Origin: Clostridiales bacterium
GTDB taxonomy: Bacteria > Bacillota > Clostridia > Saccharofermentanales > Saccharofermentanaceae
NCBI GenBank assembly: GCA_017545245.1
Contig: JAFWPB010000050.1
Location: 1-55,091, forward strand
Direction: 5' to 3'
Length of the DNA: 55,091 nt
The position numbers and the translations under genes are program-made. Below the pieces are notes generated by a model that was not told where the DNA came from, ran no database searches, and saw nothing but the letters and a program-made list of their open reading frames with translations. Numbering within the stretch: the stretch's first letter is position 1; every line of letters begins with the position of its first letter. Below are positions 32,775 through 41,753 of the stretch, piece by piece.

Positions 32775-33752
32775 TCAGCCCTGAAGATTCTTATCCAGGC
32801 AGGACTTACCCATCATGGCAGCACCGACAATACCTGCGTCGTTGCCCATTTCTGCCAGACGGATCTCTGTCTTCTTCACGCCAGGTCCGAAGAACGGCTT
32901 GTTCATGGTCTTCTCACGAAGCGGAAGAAGGAGCGGATCACCTTCGTTGCAAACACCACCACCGATTACGAGAATCTCCGGCATGAACGCATTGATCACG
33001 TTAGCCAGACCATCGGATAGATACTCAATATAGGTGTCTACTACCGCAGCTGCTACCTCATCACCCATACGCATTGCTTCGAACGCGATCTTGGCATTCA
33101 GGTTTCCATCGTTCGCCGCAATCACATCATTCAACTTGGATGTCGGGTTCGCTTCTGCCGCTTCACCTGTCATTCTGGCAAGTGCAGATGCTGAGCAGTA
33201 AGCCTCAAAGCATCCCTTACGTCCGCAGGAGCACTGCTGTCCACCGGTAACCAGTACTGTATGGCCGAATTCCGAACCAGCCTGATTGAAGCCGGAGAAG
33301 ATAGTATTGTTGATGATCACACCACAGCCGATTCCCGTACCGATCGTGATCGCTACCGAATCCGCCGCATCTTTTGCCGCACCGGAAACACTCTCCGCCA
33401 TAGCTGCGCAGTTCGCGTCGTTATCGATATATACCGGAAGATCGATCACGGAACGGATGATCTTTCTCATCGGTGCATTCTCAAATGGCAGATTCTTCGC
33501 ATAAACCAGCGTACCTGCCGCATTGTCCGGAGTTCCCGGAGAGCCGATACCGATTGCAGACACATCCGATTCAGTGATACCTGCTTCTTCGATTGCCTGC
33601 TTCGCCACCTTGCCCATATCCGTAATAATGTCTTCCATCGCACGATCTGCGTTGGTTTTGATGCTGACCTTGTTGATCAGTTCACCCTTGTCAGACACCA
33701 CACCGGCTTTAATATTTGTTCCACCTAAATCAATTCCAACAAAATACGCCAT
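32775..33752 (-). CDS. ROK family sugar kinase, glucokinase-like
   Basis: Probably phosphorylates glucose or a related hexose with ATP. The 325-residue protein has the phosphate-1 motif FVGIDLGGTNIKAGVV, the sugar-site segment YIDNDANCAA and EFGHTVLV, and the Cys-x-Cys-GxxGC zinc motif in QCSCGRKGCFEAYCSASAL that defines ROK proteins. No DNA-binding domain precedes it, so it is a kinase not a repressor. Glucokinase is the usual assignment for this form but N-acyl sugar specificity is possible. GAGGAG precedes the start. It lies between ecfT and truA. Confidence 0.88.
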   Translation of the reverse strand: MAYFVGIDLGGTNIKAGVVSDKGELINKVSIKTNADRAMEDIITDMGKVAKQAIEEAGITESDVSAIGIGSPGTPDNAAGTLVYAKNLPFENAPMRKIIRSVIDLPVYIDNDANCAAMAESVSGAAKDAADSVAITIGTGIGCGVIINNTIFSGFNQAGSEFGHTVLVTGGQQCSCGRKGCFEAYCSASALARMTGEAAEANPTSKLNDVIAANDGNLNAKIAFEAMRMGDEVAAAVVDTYIEYLSDGLANVINAFMPEILVIGGGVCNEGDPLLLPLREKTMNKPFFGPGVKKTEIRLAEMGNDAGIVGAAMMGKSCLDKNLQG

Positions 33753-33813
33753 TCCAAAACTCTCCTCATCTTTTGAAATCCACTTATTTCAGGGTTAGTC
33801 ACACCCGAACATT

Positions 33814-34629
33814 TTACTTTATTTTCCACAATAAATCTACAAGAATCGGCAGAAATGCCGTAGCTGTCAATAAAACCATCCACAGATAATCCGCCTTCGT
33901 CATGCGAAGAGGATGCAGCTTGGTCTTTCCCACGCCTCCTCGGTAGCATCTTGCGTCCATCGCCGTCGCCAGTTCTTCTGCCCTTTTAAAAGCACTTACG
34001 AACAGCGGCACCAGAACGGTCACGTATCCTTTTGCACGTTGGAACACGTTACCTGTATCGTATTCCGCGCCTCGTGATGATTGTGCTTTCATGATCTTGT
34101 CCGTCTCTTCAACCAGCGTCGGTATAAACCGAAGAGCGATCGAGATCGTCATCGCCATCTCATTTACCGGAACATGAATCACTTTCAGCGGGGCCCCAAG
34201 AGATTCCAACGCATCTGCCAGTTTCAACGGCGTTGTTGTCAGCGAAAGAAGAAGCCCGGTGACCAGGATCAGAAGGAATAACCGGAACGAAAGCATGATC
34301 GCCCGCCTCAATCCTTCGTCTGTGATCTTCAGGATACCCCATGACCACAATTCTTCTCCTGTCCGGATCGTAAACAGGTTCAGCACGAAAATAAAAAGCA
34401 TGATGAACACGATGGGCCGCACGGATTTCAGCACTTCCATGACCGGGATCCTCGAAAGGAATGTGAGATACAGGATTACCGCAAAGGCCGTGATCATGGC
34501 AATCGCCGTATCCGCCATAAAGAACGTGACCATGTACACAATGAACAGGAACACCTTCACTCTCGGATCCAGTCTGTGAATCACTGAATCAGCCTGATAA
34601 TACCGGCCAATTGAGACATCTTTTATCAT
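33814..34629 (-). CDS. ecfT: ECF transporter membrane component
   Basis: The scaffold membrane subunit of an energy-coupling factor vitamin transporter, linking the two ATPases to interchangeable substrate-binding S proteins encoded elsewhere. In 271 residues it has five to six membrane helices and the two coupling-helix motifs: SSRGAEYDTG at about residue 180 and DARCYRGGVGKTKLHP at about 230. The N-terminus (SIGRYYQADSVIHRLDPRVK) matches the family. It overlaps the fused ATPase gene by four bases, and a small perfect hairpin covers its ribosome site. Confidence 0.94.
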   Translation of the reverse strand: MIKDVSIGRYYQADSVIHRLDPRVKVFLFIVYMVTFFMADTAIAMITAFAVILYLTFLSRIPVMEVLKSVRPIVFIMLFIFVLNLFTIRTGEELWSWGILKITDEGLRRAIMLSFRLFLLILVTGLLLSLTTTPLKLADALESLGAPLKVIHVPVNEMAMTISIALRFIPTLVEETDKIMKAQSSRGAEYDTGNVFQRAKGYVTVLVPLFVSAFKRAEELATAMDARCYRGGVGKTKLHPLRMTKADYLWMVLLTATAFLPILVDLLWKIK

Positions 34630-36425
34630 GAGGAGCTCACCTCCTCACTTCCGTTCACAAGAGAAATTGCCGCACGCTTTACGTCAAACTCGAACTCGTC
34701 CGCATACGGGAATTCTTCCTTCAGTTTGAGCATGGTGTTCATCAGAAGAGGACGTTCCAGACGCATTCTGACAAAGTCTGTCTTATCTGAAAAAAGCTCT
34801 CGCGGTGTTCCGAAGAATGCCTGTTCGCCCTTTTTCAAAACCAGGATCCTGTCTGCGATCATGGCCGCCTTATCCATATCATGGGAAACCAGGACGATTG
34901 ATTTGCCCTTTTCCTTCAGAGTCTGAATATATCCGAAGATTTCTCTCTGACCGACCGGATCCAGTCCGGCAGCAGGTTCATCCAGGATCAGCACATCCGG
35001 ATTCATGGCCAGCACGCCGGCAAAAGCAACGCGTCTCTTCTGTCCTCCGGACAATTCAAACGGTGATCTTTTCAGCACATCTTCCGAAAGGCCGACAAGT
35101 GGCAGCGATTCCATCAGCAATTCCTTGCATCTTTCTTCACTGTATCCCATCTTTTTCGGTCCGAACATGATGTCTTTTTCGACCGTATCTTCAAAAAGCT
35201 GGTGTTCCGGATACTGGAAAAGAAGTCCGACATGTTTTCTGATCTTCTTGATCTCCGAATTCTTCGCTGTCGATATCATCGTGCCGGTACTCTCATCGAG
35301 AACCTCGACCTGTCCTTCGAGCGGACGCAGAATACCGTTCAGGTGCGAGATCAACGTTGTCTTTCCGGAACCGCTGTGTCCGATTACGGCCAGGATCTCA
35401 CCCTTTCTCAGATCAAAACCGATGTCCGAGATCGCCTTCTGCTCTTTTTTATCGTAGCTGTGCGACAATCCGGTTACCTTCAGAACAATCTGTTCCGACA
35501 ATGGTGTTTTTTCAGAAAGACTGCTCTTCTTCAAATCACTTTTCTTGTTTCGGAGGATCTTCCCGATTTCTTCGATTGCCTTTTCTTCCGATGTAAAAGC
35601 ACTTTTCTCCACTTTTACGTCGCAAAGTGCGGCGACTTCCCATAGAAGTTCCGCCCATTTAGGAAGTTCCAGTCCCAGTTCCGTAATCAGTTCTACCTGG
35701 GAGAACACTTCCTGCGGCGTATCAAAAATCCGCATCTTGCCGTGCTCGAGAACAAGCACTCTGTCTGCAAGAAAAGCTTCGTGCATATCATGAGTAATAT
35801 GAATGACGGTGATATTTTTATCCGCCCGCATTCTTGCAACTAGCTGCAGGAACTCATCTCTCGCCTTCGGATCCAGCATGGATGTACTCTCATCCAGGAT
35901 CAGGATCTGCGGTTGCATGGCAAGTACACCTGCAATCGCCAGTTTCTGTTTCTGACCGCCGGAAAGCGACGATGGCTGCTTATCTGCCTTTTCAAGAAGT
36001 CCTACATAACCAAGTGCTTTTTGCACACGCTGAGCAAGCTCAGGCAAAGGTACAGACAGGTTTTCCGGTCCAAAAGCAACGTCCTCTTCCACAGTCGTAC
36101 CCACAATCTGATTATCCGGGTTCTGGAATACCATGCCGCAGTGGGAACGGATCGTCCAGAAATTATCGTCATCTTGCGCTGAAAGGTTAAACACTTTCAG
36201 TTTTCCTTCATCCGGGTACTCAAGAAGATTGATCAGCTTGGCCAATGTGGATTTCCCCGAACCATTCCGTCCGAGTACCGCCACATATTCACCGCGCTTG
36301 ATGGAAAAAGAAACATGATCGACGGCCAATACGTCACTACCCGTATTGGTTGTATAGGAAAAGATCAAGTCTTCGCCAACAACAGCTTGACTATAATCGC
36401 CCAGTTCCTTAATATCGTCTGCCAT
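34626..36425 (-). CDS. Fused ECF transporter ATPases EcfA1-EcfA2
   Basis: One 599-residue chain carries both ECF ATPases that are normally separate genes. The first half has Walker A GRNGSGKST (52-60), the Q-loop segment FQNPDNQIVGTTVEEDVAFG, the signature LSGGQKQKLAIAG and ILDESTSMLDP; it matches EcfA1. The second has GHSGSGKTT (about 345), FQYPEHQLFEDTVEKDIMFG, LSGGQKRRVAFAG and ILDEPAAGLDP, matching EcfA2. A charged Ser/Lys-rich linker of about 40 residues joins them (NKKSDLKKSSLSEKTPLSEQ). There is no stop or frameshift between them. It lies downstream of rplQ behind a terminator, and ecfT follows with a four-base overlap, in the usual ecfA1-ecfA2-ecfT order. Confidence 0.95.
   Translation of the reverse strand: MADDIKELGDYSQAVVGEDLIFSYTTNTGSDVLAVDHVSFSIKRGEYVAVLGRNGSGKSTLAKLINLLEYPDEGKLKVFNLSAQDDDNFWTIRSHCGMVFQNPDNQIVGTTVEEDVAFGPENLSVPLPELAQRVQKALGYVGLLEKADKQPSSLSGGQKQKLAIAGVLAMQPQILILDESTSMLDPKARDEFLQLVARMRADKNITVIHITHDMHEAFLADRVLVLEHGKMRIFDTPQEVFSQVELITELGLELPKWAELLWEVAALCDVKVEKSAFTSEEKAIEEIGKILRNKKSDLKKSSLSEKTPLSEQIVLKVTGLSHSYDKKEQKAISDIGFDLRKGEILAVIGHSGSGKTTLISHLNGILRPLEGQVEVLDESTGTMISTAKNSEIKKIRKHVGLLFQYPEHQLFEDTVEKDIMFGPKKMGYSEERCKELLMESLPLVGLSEDVLKRSPFELSGGQKRRVAFAGVLAMNPDVLILDEPAAGLDPVGQREIFGYIQTLKEKGKSIVLVSHDMDKAAMIADRILVLKKGEQAFFGTPRELFSDKTDFVRMRLERPLLMNTMLKLKEEFPYADEFEFDVKRAAISLVNGSEEVSSS
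34630..34646 (-). promoter_or_regulatory. Hairpin over the ecfT ribosome-binding site
   Basis: In the leftward transcript GAGGAG (34641-34646 complement) and CTCCTC (34630-34635 complement) pair around GTGAG immediately before the ecfT ATG. The first arm is the Shine-Dalgarno site, so it should be hidden until ribosomes finishing the fused ATPase gene melt the stem. Confidence 0.55.
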
Positions 36426-36444
36426 GTTTCTCTTTCCTCATCAG

Positions 36445-36486
36445 TAAGAAATAAGAAAGTGACGGACAGCACCCGCCATCCGTCAC
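36445..36486 (-). terminator. Terminator after rplQ
   Basis: GTGACGGA (36459-36466) pairs perfectly with TCCGTCAC (36479-36486); leftwards the transcript continues TTTCTTATTTCTT. It ends the ribosomal supercluster before the ECF genes. Confidence 0.78.
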
Positions 36487-36515
36487 CTGCTCAAAATCAA
36501 GTTTTTGTGGATAGC

Positions 36516-37082
36516 TTACTCAGCGAATGTGAGAAGAGCCATCTCAGAAGCATCGCCGCGACGAGCGCCGAGCTTCACGATCTTTGTATAACCACCCTTG
36601 TGGTTTACCATGCTTGGTGCGATCTCATCGTAAAGGATGTTTACCGGATCAACTACCTTGCCCTCTGCATCGTGGCTCTTTCTGAGCCAGTAAGCAGCGT
36701 TCTTACGAGCAGCCAAACGGGAAGGAGCATCTACCTGAACTGTCTTCTTGGAGATCTCACGATCAACAACATCGTACTTCTTACCATTCTTGGAAGTCTT
36801 CGATGTCAGAACCTTCATGCCCTTCGCATCCAGTTTCGCAGCGGAAACCGTTACTTCCTTTGTTGTGTAATTGTCCTTCTCGCGGATTGCATCAGCGATC
36901 AACTTGTCGATGATCTTGCTGACTTCCTTGGCACGTGCAAGTGTTGTTACAACATGCTTTCTATTCTCAGAAAGTGCCTTTCCGTCTTCTTTAACCGGGC
37001 AAACAACAAGTGAAGTTGCCAGATTTCTCAAAATTGCGATACGCTGATCGCTAACTCTTCCTAATTTTCTATAACCTGCCAT
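36516..37082 (-). CDS. rplQ: 50S ribosomal protein L17, with insertion
   Basis: Large-subunit protein near the polypeptide exit. The ends are canonical (MAGYRKLGRVSDQRIAILRN; NHKGGYTKIVKLGARRGDA) but the protein has 188 residues where about 115-130 is usual. The extra length is a few residues around 29-42 and an insertion of about 50 residues at roughly 67-122, rich in Lys, Thr and Val, placed between the TLARAKEV helix and the AARKNAAYWL helix. The reading frame is continuous with a good AGGAGG site, so this is a true insertion. It is the last gene of the alpha operon. Confidence 0.95.
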   Translation of the reverse strand: MAGYRKLGRVSDQRIAILRNLATSLVVCPVKEDGKALSENRKHVVTTLARAKEVSKIIDKLIADAIREKDNYTTKEVTVSAAKLDAKGMKVLTSKTSKNGKKYDVVDREISKKTVQVDAPSRLAARKNAAYWLRKSHDAEGKVVDPVNILYDEIAPSMVNHKGGYTKIVKLGARRGDASEMALLTFAE

Positions 37083-37136
37083 GGTTTCCTACCTCCTGTA
37101 TATTTACAATATCCTAGCTGACCCTCGAGCCGCTAT

Positions 37137-38090
37137 TTAGTCCTCGACATCTGCGAGAGACAATTCCATATCCTCAAGCTTGGAGATGACTTCTTCAAGA
37201 CTCTTCTTACCGAGGTTACGGACTTTCATCATTTCATCTTCAGACTTCGCAACAAGATCACCGATGGTGTTGATTCCTGCACGCTTCAAGCAGTTGTATG
37301 TACGAACTGAGAAATCAAGATCCTCAATTACGATATCGTGTGTGGAATTCTTGCTGGTGCTGTCATCCGAATCACGGAAGCTCGGACCATTTGTTACTTC
37401 TGTAAGAGAAGTGAACAGTCCAAGATGATCGCACAGGATCGATGCTGCAGAAGAAAGTGCCTCATCAACTTTGATCGTTGCATCTGTCCAAACTTCCAAA
37501 GTGAGACTATCAAAGTCTGTACGCTCACCAACACGTGTATTCGCGATCGTGTAGTTGGCCTTCTTTACCGGAGTAAAGATAGAATCGATTGCAATCACGC
37601 CAATGGTCTGTGTAGCCGGCTTGTTCTGGTCGGCTGTTGCATAACCACGACCCTTGTTGATCGTCAGCTCAATGAAGAGACGGCCTGCGCCATTCATTGT
37701 AGCAATAACATGATCCGGGTTCATGATCTCAACTTCTTCATCATGCACGATATCGCCTGCAGTAACCACACCGGTCTTGCCTTCGTCCATGCTGATGTAG
37801 ACAGTCTTCGGCGTATCAACGTGAAGCTTAGCACGGATACCCTTAACGTTCAGGATGATCTCCGTCATATCTTCTACTACGCCAGGAATCGTTGAGAATT
37901 CGTGATACACGCCTTCTACGCGGATGGACGTTACCGCCGCACCAGACAAAGAAGAAAGCAGTACACGACGCAGAGAGTTACCAAGAGTCGTACCGTAGCC
38001 ACGCTCGAGAGGAGCAACTACAAACTTACCATACGAACTATCTTCGTTTACTTCTACGCACTCAATTGTCGGCTTCATAATTTCAATCAT
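37137..38090 (-). CDS. rpoA: RNA polymerase alpha subunit
   Basis: Alpha subunit of RNA polymerase, 317 residues. The N-terminal assembly domain has FVVAPLERGYGTTLGNSLRR and the C-terminal domain that contacts UP elements and activators runs from about 235 (VRTYNCLKRAGINTIGDLV, RNLGKKSLEEVI). AGGAGG lies six bases before the ATG at 38090; a second ATG four codons later is less likely. It sits between rpsD and rplQ, the standard alpha operon order. Confidence 0.98.
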   Translation of the reverse strand: MIEIMKPTIECVEVNEDSSYGKFVVAPLERGYGTTLGNSLRRVLLSSLSGAAVTSIRVEGVYHEFSTIPGVVEDMTEIILNVKGIRAKLHVDTPKTVYISMDEGKTGVVTAGDIVHDEEVEIMNPDHVIATMNGAGRLFIELTINKGRGYATADQNKPATQTIGVIAIDSIFTPVKKANYTIANTRVGERTDFDSLTLEVWTDATIKVDEALSSAASILCDHLGLFTSLTEVTNGPSFRDSDDSTSKNSTHDIVIEDLDFSVRTYNCLKRAGINTIGDLVAKSEDEMMKVRNLGKKSLEEVISKLEDMELSLADVED

Positions 38091-38130
38091 ATTTATCCTC
38101 CTACGCGCTTATGCCCGCGCACGGTGATCA

Positions 38131-38748
38131 TTACTTCGAGTACAACTCAACGATCAATGTCTCCTTAACCTCGAGGTCAACATCCTCACGAGCCGGTTCT
38201 CTTACGATAGAACCTGTCAAAGTCTCTTCATTGAATGCCAACCAAGCCGGTACCGGACGAGAATTGGAAAGTGTCTCGAACTTCGGGGACTTTCTGGACG
38301 TTTCCTTAACAGCGATCTCATCGCCAGCCTTCAATGTCATGGAAGGAATGTTAGCCTTCTTGCCATTGAGGAGGAAATGACCATGTGTCACCAACTGACG
38401 AGCTTCTGCACGAGAAGAAGCCAGACCAAGACGATATACTACATTGTCGAAACGGAGTTCGAGGAGCTCAAGGAGCTTCTCACCGGTCTTACCCTGCTTA
38501 CGCTCAGCGCGTGCATAAGTAAGTCTGAACTGTTTCTCCAAAACGCCGTAGAAACGCTTTGTCTTCTGCTTCTCACGAAGCTGCAAACCATATTCTGAAA
38601 TCTTTTTTCTGCCCTGACCATGCTGACCCGGTGCGGCACTCTTCTTTGCAAGAGCACACTTAGCGGAATAGCATCTCTGACCCTTGAGGAAGAGCTTGTC
38701 ACCTTCTCTGCGGCAGAGTCGGCAGGATCCTTCTGTATATCTAGCCAT
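38131..38748 (-). CDS. rpsD: 30S ribosomal protein S4
   Basis: A 205-residue primary 16S rRNA-binding protein, with the S4 RNA-binding fold at [20 protein letters not shown]. The N-terminus has a Cys pair in [10 protein letters not shown] and further Cys in [10 protein letters not shown], a possible zinc-binding form of S4. GGAGG precedes the ATG. In Bacillus S4 regulates its own gene, but there rpsD stands alone; here it lies within the alpha operon. Confidence 0.97.
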   Translation of the reverse strand: MARYTEGSCRLCRREGDKLFLKGQRCYSAKCALAKKSAAPGQHGQGRKKISEYGLQLREKQKTKRFYGVLEKQFRLTYARAERKQGKTGEKLLELLELRFDNVVYRLGLASSRAEARQLVTHGHFLLNGKKANIPSMTLKAGDEIAVKETSRKSPKFETLSNSRPVPAWLAFNEETLTGSIVREPAREDVDLEVKETLIVELYSK

Positions 38749-38765
38749 TCTCTATACCTCCGAAC

Positions 38766-39167
38766 TCAGACTCTTCTTCTCTTAGGCGGTCTGCAACCAT
38801 TGTGCGGAACCGGAGTAACGTCTTTGATCATGGTTACTTCAAGTCCTGCTGTCTGTAAAGCGCGGATTGCGGATTCACGACCCGGTCCAGGTCCCTTTAC
38901 ATAAACTTCTACTGTACGCATACCGTGATCAGCAGCCTTCTTACCAGCATCCTCAGATGCCATCTGAGCTGCGAACGGTGTACCCTTACGGGAACCCTTC
39001 ATGCCCATCTCACCGGCAGATGCCCAGGAGATTGCATTACCCTGCATATCAGTAATCGTAACGATTGTGTTGTTAAATGTAGCGTGAATATGAGCCTGTC
39101 CACGGTCAATATTCTTACGCTCTCTCTTCTTCGGTCTTACGGCCGTCTTCTTTACTGCTTTTGCCAT
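38766..39167 (-). CDS. rpsK: 30S ribosomal protein S11
   Basis: A 133-residue platform protein of the small subunit, with the conserved [36 protein letters not shown] and the C-terminal [17 protein letters not shown]. Placed between rpsM and rpsD with a strong AAGGAGG site. Confidence 0.98.
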   Translation of the reverse strand: MAKAVKKTAVRPKKRERKNIDRGQAHIHATFNNTIVTITDMQGNAISWASAGEMGMKGSRKGTPFAAQMASEDAGKKAADHGMRTVEVYVKGPGPGRESAIRALQTAGLEVTMIKDVTPVPHNGCRPPKRRRV

Positions 39168-39179
39168 AGGTCCGCCTCC

Positions 39180-39548
39180 TTACTTCTTCTTACCAGCGAT
39201 CGTACGCTTCGGTCCCTTACGGGTACGAGCGTTCGTCTTTGTGCGCTGGCCACGAACAGGAAGACCCATTCTATGACGGCGGCCACGATAACAACCGATT
39301 TCTGTCAGTCTCTTAATGTTCAGGGAAACCTCTCTTCTAAGATCACCCTCTACGTTGTAATTGTTCTCGATCTGATCACGAATCTTCGCAACTTCATCCT
39401 CAGAAAGATCCTTGACACGTGTGTCAGGATTGATCTGTGAATCAGCGAGGATACGGGCAGAACTTGTCTTACCAATGCCATAAATGTACGTAAGAGCAAT
39501 CTCTACTCTTTTGTCATTCGGCAAATCTACACCGGCAATACGAGCCAT
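39180..39548 (-). CDS. rpsM: 30S ribosomal protein S13
   Basis: A 122-residue small-subunit head protein with [20 protein letters not shown] at the start and the tRNA-contacting basic tail ([16 protein letters not shown]). The start at 39548 follows GGAGG by eight bases; the frame runs five codons further without a site. A 177-base structured gap separates it from rpmJ. Confidence 0.97.
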   Translation of the reverse strand: MARIAGVDLPNDKRVEIALTYIYGIGKTSSARILADSQINPDTRVKDLSEDEVAKIRDQIENNYNVEGDLRREVSLNIKRLTEIGCYRGRRHRMGLPVRGQRTKTNARTRKGPKRTIAGKKK

Positions 39549-39725
39549 TCTGTGTACCTCCATGAATGTAACATTTAAAAAAGTTCTTCGTATATATATG
39601 ACATGCTGATGCTAAGATCCTCGCGAAAACGAGGCAGCCGCCTTGGCATAACTGGTGCATGTAATATCCTTTACAAATAAAGATGCGGCTCCCTTCGGAC
39701 CGGGTTATGTCCGAAAGTAACAGCA
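39549..39725 (-). other. Structured gap between rpmJ and rpsM
   Basis: This gap is unusually long for the operon. In the leftward RNA, TTCGGAC pairs with GTCCGAA just after the rpmJ stop, enclosed by GATGC/GCATC, followed by a CCTCG/CGAGG hairpin closer to rpsM. No long T-run follows either stem, so they look like regulatory or processing structures more than terminators. A 71-codon frame across it has no ribosome site and overlaps rpmJ and rpsM. Confidence 0.45.
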
Positions 39726-39839
39726 TCAACCCTGTCTTTGCTTGTGCTTAGGGTCAGAGCAGATAATCATGACACGTCCATTGCGGCGGATTACCTTGCA
39801 CTTCTCGCACATGGGCTTTACCGATGGTCTAACTTTCAT
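39726..39839 (-). CDS. rpmJ: 50S ribosomal protein L36
   Basis: A 37-residue protein ([20 protein letters not shown] at the start) that binds zinc through Cys11, Cys14, Cys27 and His32, the C+ form of L36. GGGAGG lies ahead of the ATG. It follows infA in the normal order and has its own promoter at 39904-39931. Confidence 0.96.
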   Translation of the reverse strand: MKVRPSVKPMCEKCKVIRRNGRVMIICSDPKHKQRQG

Positions 39840-39903
39840 ATGACGAAACCTCCCTACTTAAAACAATGCAAAACTGACGTGCGCTATAGACGCACGCTAA
39901 AAT

Positions 39904-39931
39904 ATTATATCAAAAACTATTCGCGATGCAA
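39904..39931 (-). promoter_or_regulatory. Promoter ahead of rpmJ
   Basis: Leftward TTGCAT (39926-39931), a 16-base spacer and TATAAT (39904-39909) lie about 65 bases before rpmJ. The transcript would start near a CGTGCG/CGCACG hairpin. It gives the alpha operon (rpmJ-rpsM-rpsK-rpsD-rpoA-rplQ) an internal promoter. Confidence 0.65.
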
Positions 39932-39964
39932 GTAGTTTTTTGATTTTCTTGGTAATTTTCCGAA

Positions 39965-40183
39965 TTATTTTGCTCTCCAGGTAATTCTGCCTCTGGAAAG
40001 GTCATATGGAGACAACTCCATTGTTACCTTATCGCCAGGAAGAATCTTAATGTAGTTCTGTCTGAGCTTACCGGAAATGTGTGCCAAAACGATATGGCCG
40101 TTCTCCAGTCTGACTTTGAATGTCGCGTTCGGAAGCGCGTCATCAACAATACCCTCAACCTCAATTACATCTTCTTTAGACAT
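39965..40183 (-). CDS. infA: Translation initiation factor IF-1
   Basis: A 72-residue OB-fold protein that binds the ribosomal A site during initiation. [40 protein letters not shown] and LSRGRITWR are canonical. Its start lies inside the end of map (eight-base overlap) behind a GGAGG site. Confidence 0.98.
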   Translation of the reverse strand: MSKEDVIEVEGIVDDALPNATFKVRLENGHIVLAHISGKLRQNYIKILPGDKVTMELSPYDLSRGRITWRAK

Positions 40184-40946
40184 TCTTTTCCTCCGTTCGT
40201 GTTATGATCTCAGGACCATTCTCCGTAATAATAATAGTGTTTTCATAATGTGCTGCGAGTGATCTGTCTCTCGTTATGATCGTCCACTCATCCGGGAGAA
40301 CGGCAATATCACGTTTTCCCTGCGAGATCATCGGCTCGATGCAAAAGGCCATTCCCTTTACAATTCTCGGGCCGTGACCGAATCTTCCGTAATTGGGCAC
40401 ATCAGGATCTTCATGCAGCTGGTAACCGATACCATGTCCGGTCAACTCGCGGATTACTCCATAACCAAAGCTTTCTGCATAGGTCTGCACTGCAGACGAA
40501 ATGTCTCCGATCCTGTTCTCGATCGTTGCCTTCTCAAAACCTTTCCAGAAGCACTCTTCTGTCACTTTTATCAGTTTTGCTGCTTCTTCGGAAATCTCTC
40601 CGACAGCAAAAGTTCTCGCCGCATCTGCATGTAATCCGTTTAAAGAACAGCAAACATCACATGTTACAATGTCGCCTTCCTTAAGGATCACATCCGATCT
40701 AGGAATGCCATGGACGATCACTTCATTTCTTGAAATGCAGATCTGTCCTGGAAACGGCGGATCACCATAGTGATAAGAGGAAGAGATTGCACCATGCTCA
40801 TCAAAGACCTTCTTAGCAATTTCATCCAATTCCAGCGTTGAGATGCCTGGTACAACATTTTTCTCCAACGTAAGCAAAGTCTTTTCCACGACCTTGCCGG
40901 CTTCTCTCATCTTATTAAAATCTGCTTCTGATTTGATTTGAATCAT
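40176..40946 (-). CDS. map: Methionine aminopeptidase, type I
   Basis: Removes the first methionine from new proteins. In 256 residues the five metal ligands are recognisable: Asp in [11 protein letters not shown] and HADAARTF, His in [14 protein letters not shown], Glu in AFCIEPM and Glu near the end in [10 protein letters not shown] start at ATG 40946, six bases after GAGG; the frame can be extended four codons to a TTG at 40958 within adk. Standard position between adk and infA. Confidence 0.97.
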   Translation of the reverse strand: MIQIKSEADFNKMREAGKVVEKTLLTLEKNVVPGISTLELDEIAKKVFDEHGAISSSYHYGDPPFPGQICISRNEVIVHGIPRSDVILKEGDIVTCDVCCSLNGLHADAARTFAVGEISEEAAKLIKVTEECFWKGFEKATIENRIGDISSAVQTYAESFGYGVIRELTGHGIGYQLHEDPDVPNYGRFGHGPRIVKGMAFCIEPMISQGKRDIAVLPDEWTIITRDRSLAAHYENTIIITENGPEIITRTEEKNV

Positions 40947-40954
40947 ATTCTTCC

Positions 40955-41620
40955 TCAACCGATCATTTTGAATCCCAGTTTTTCCAGTGCCAAACTTGCC
41001 TGTTCGAACGCGGTTTTCGGATCCTTAGAGTTGTCTGCTGTAATAACGATGCCCTTCTCATTGTAGAAATCGATCAACGGCTTTGTGTTTTTCTCGTAAG
41101 TGATCAATCTCTGCTCAACTGTCTCCGGCTTGTCATCATCACGCTGTACAACTTCTTTTCCACAAACATCGCAAACGCCTTCGACCTTGGTTGGACGGGA
41201 AACTACATTGTAGCTCTCTCCGCAGGAAGTACAAACTCTTCTGTTAACGACACGTCCCATGATGACTTCATTTGGAACATCAACACGGATCACGGCGTCG
41301 ATTGCAGAATCATTAGCTGCGAGCATCTCGTCAAGTTTCTCAGCCTGAGCAATCGTTCTCGGGAATCCATCCAGAAGATAACCGTTCTTGCAGTCATCCT
41401 GCTTCAGTCTGTCCTCAACCATAGAGATCGTGATCTCATCTGGAACGAGTTGACCTGCATCAATATATTTCTTCGCTTCTTGTCCCAGCGGTGTCTGTTC
41501 CTTGATATTCGCACGGAAGATATCACCGGTAGAAATATGTGTGATGCCATAGGAATCACGAAGAACTGTAGCCATTGTTCCTTTGCCAGATCCCGGTGCA
41601 CCTAAAATAATAAGTTTCAT
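40955..41620 (-). CDS. adk: Adenylate kinase, zinc-binding form
   Basis: Catalyses ATP + AMP to 2 ADP. A 221-residue long-LID enzyme with the P-loop GAPGSGKGT (7-15) and LLDGFPRT. The LID carries four Cys (130, 133, 150, 153) in C-x2-C pairs, the structural zinc site common in Gram-positives. It lies between secY and map but is separated from secY by a hairpin with a T-rich tail. Confidence 0.98.
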   Translation of the reverse strand: MKLIILGAPGSGKGTMATVLRDSYGITHISTGDIFRANIKEQTPLGQEAKKYIDAGQLVPDEITISMVEDRLKQDDCKNGYLLDGFPRTIAQAEKLDEMLAANDSAIDAVIRVDVPNEVIMGRVVNRRVCTSCGESYNVVSRPTKVEGVCDVCGKEVVQRDDDKPETVEQRLITYEKNTKPLIDFYNEKGIVITADNSKDPKTAFEQASLALEKLGFKMIG

Positions 41621-41640
41621 ATGTTAACCCCTCTCATTGT

Positions 41641-41678
41641 AAAAGCACGAAAACCCCGCGTGAAAAACACGCGAGGTT
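41641..41678 (-). terminator. Hairpin terminator between secY and adk
   Basis: AACCCCGCGTG (41652-41662) pairs with CACGCGAGGTT (41668-41678), one G-U pair, followed leftwards by TTCGTGCTTTT. It could reduce transcription from secY into adk; an interrupted T-run makes termination partial. Confidence 0.6.
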
Positions 41679-41753
41679 AAATCGTTACTTTTCATGATTG
41701 CATGTGCTCGTGCATGTATTCACCTGCATAACAACATACCTATTTTACACGAA

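Noticed and set aside
39514..39729. 71-codon leftward frame between rpmJ and rpsM
   Set aside because: Begins inside the rpmJ stop, runs into rpsM, no ribosome site; the region is better explained by hairpins.
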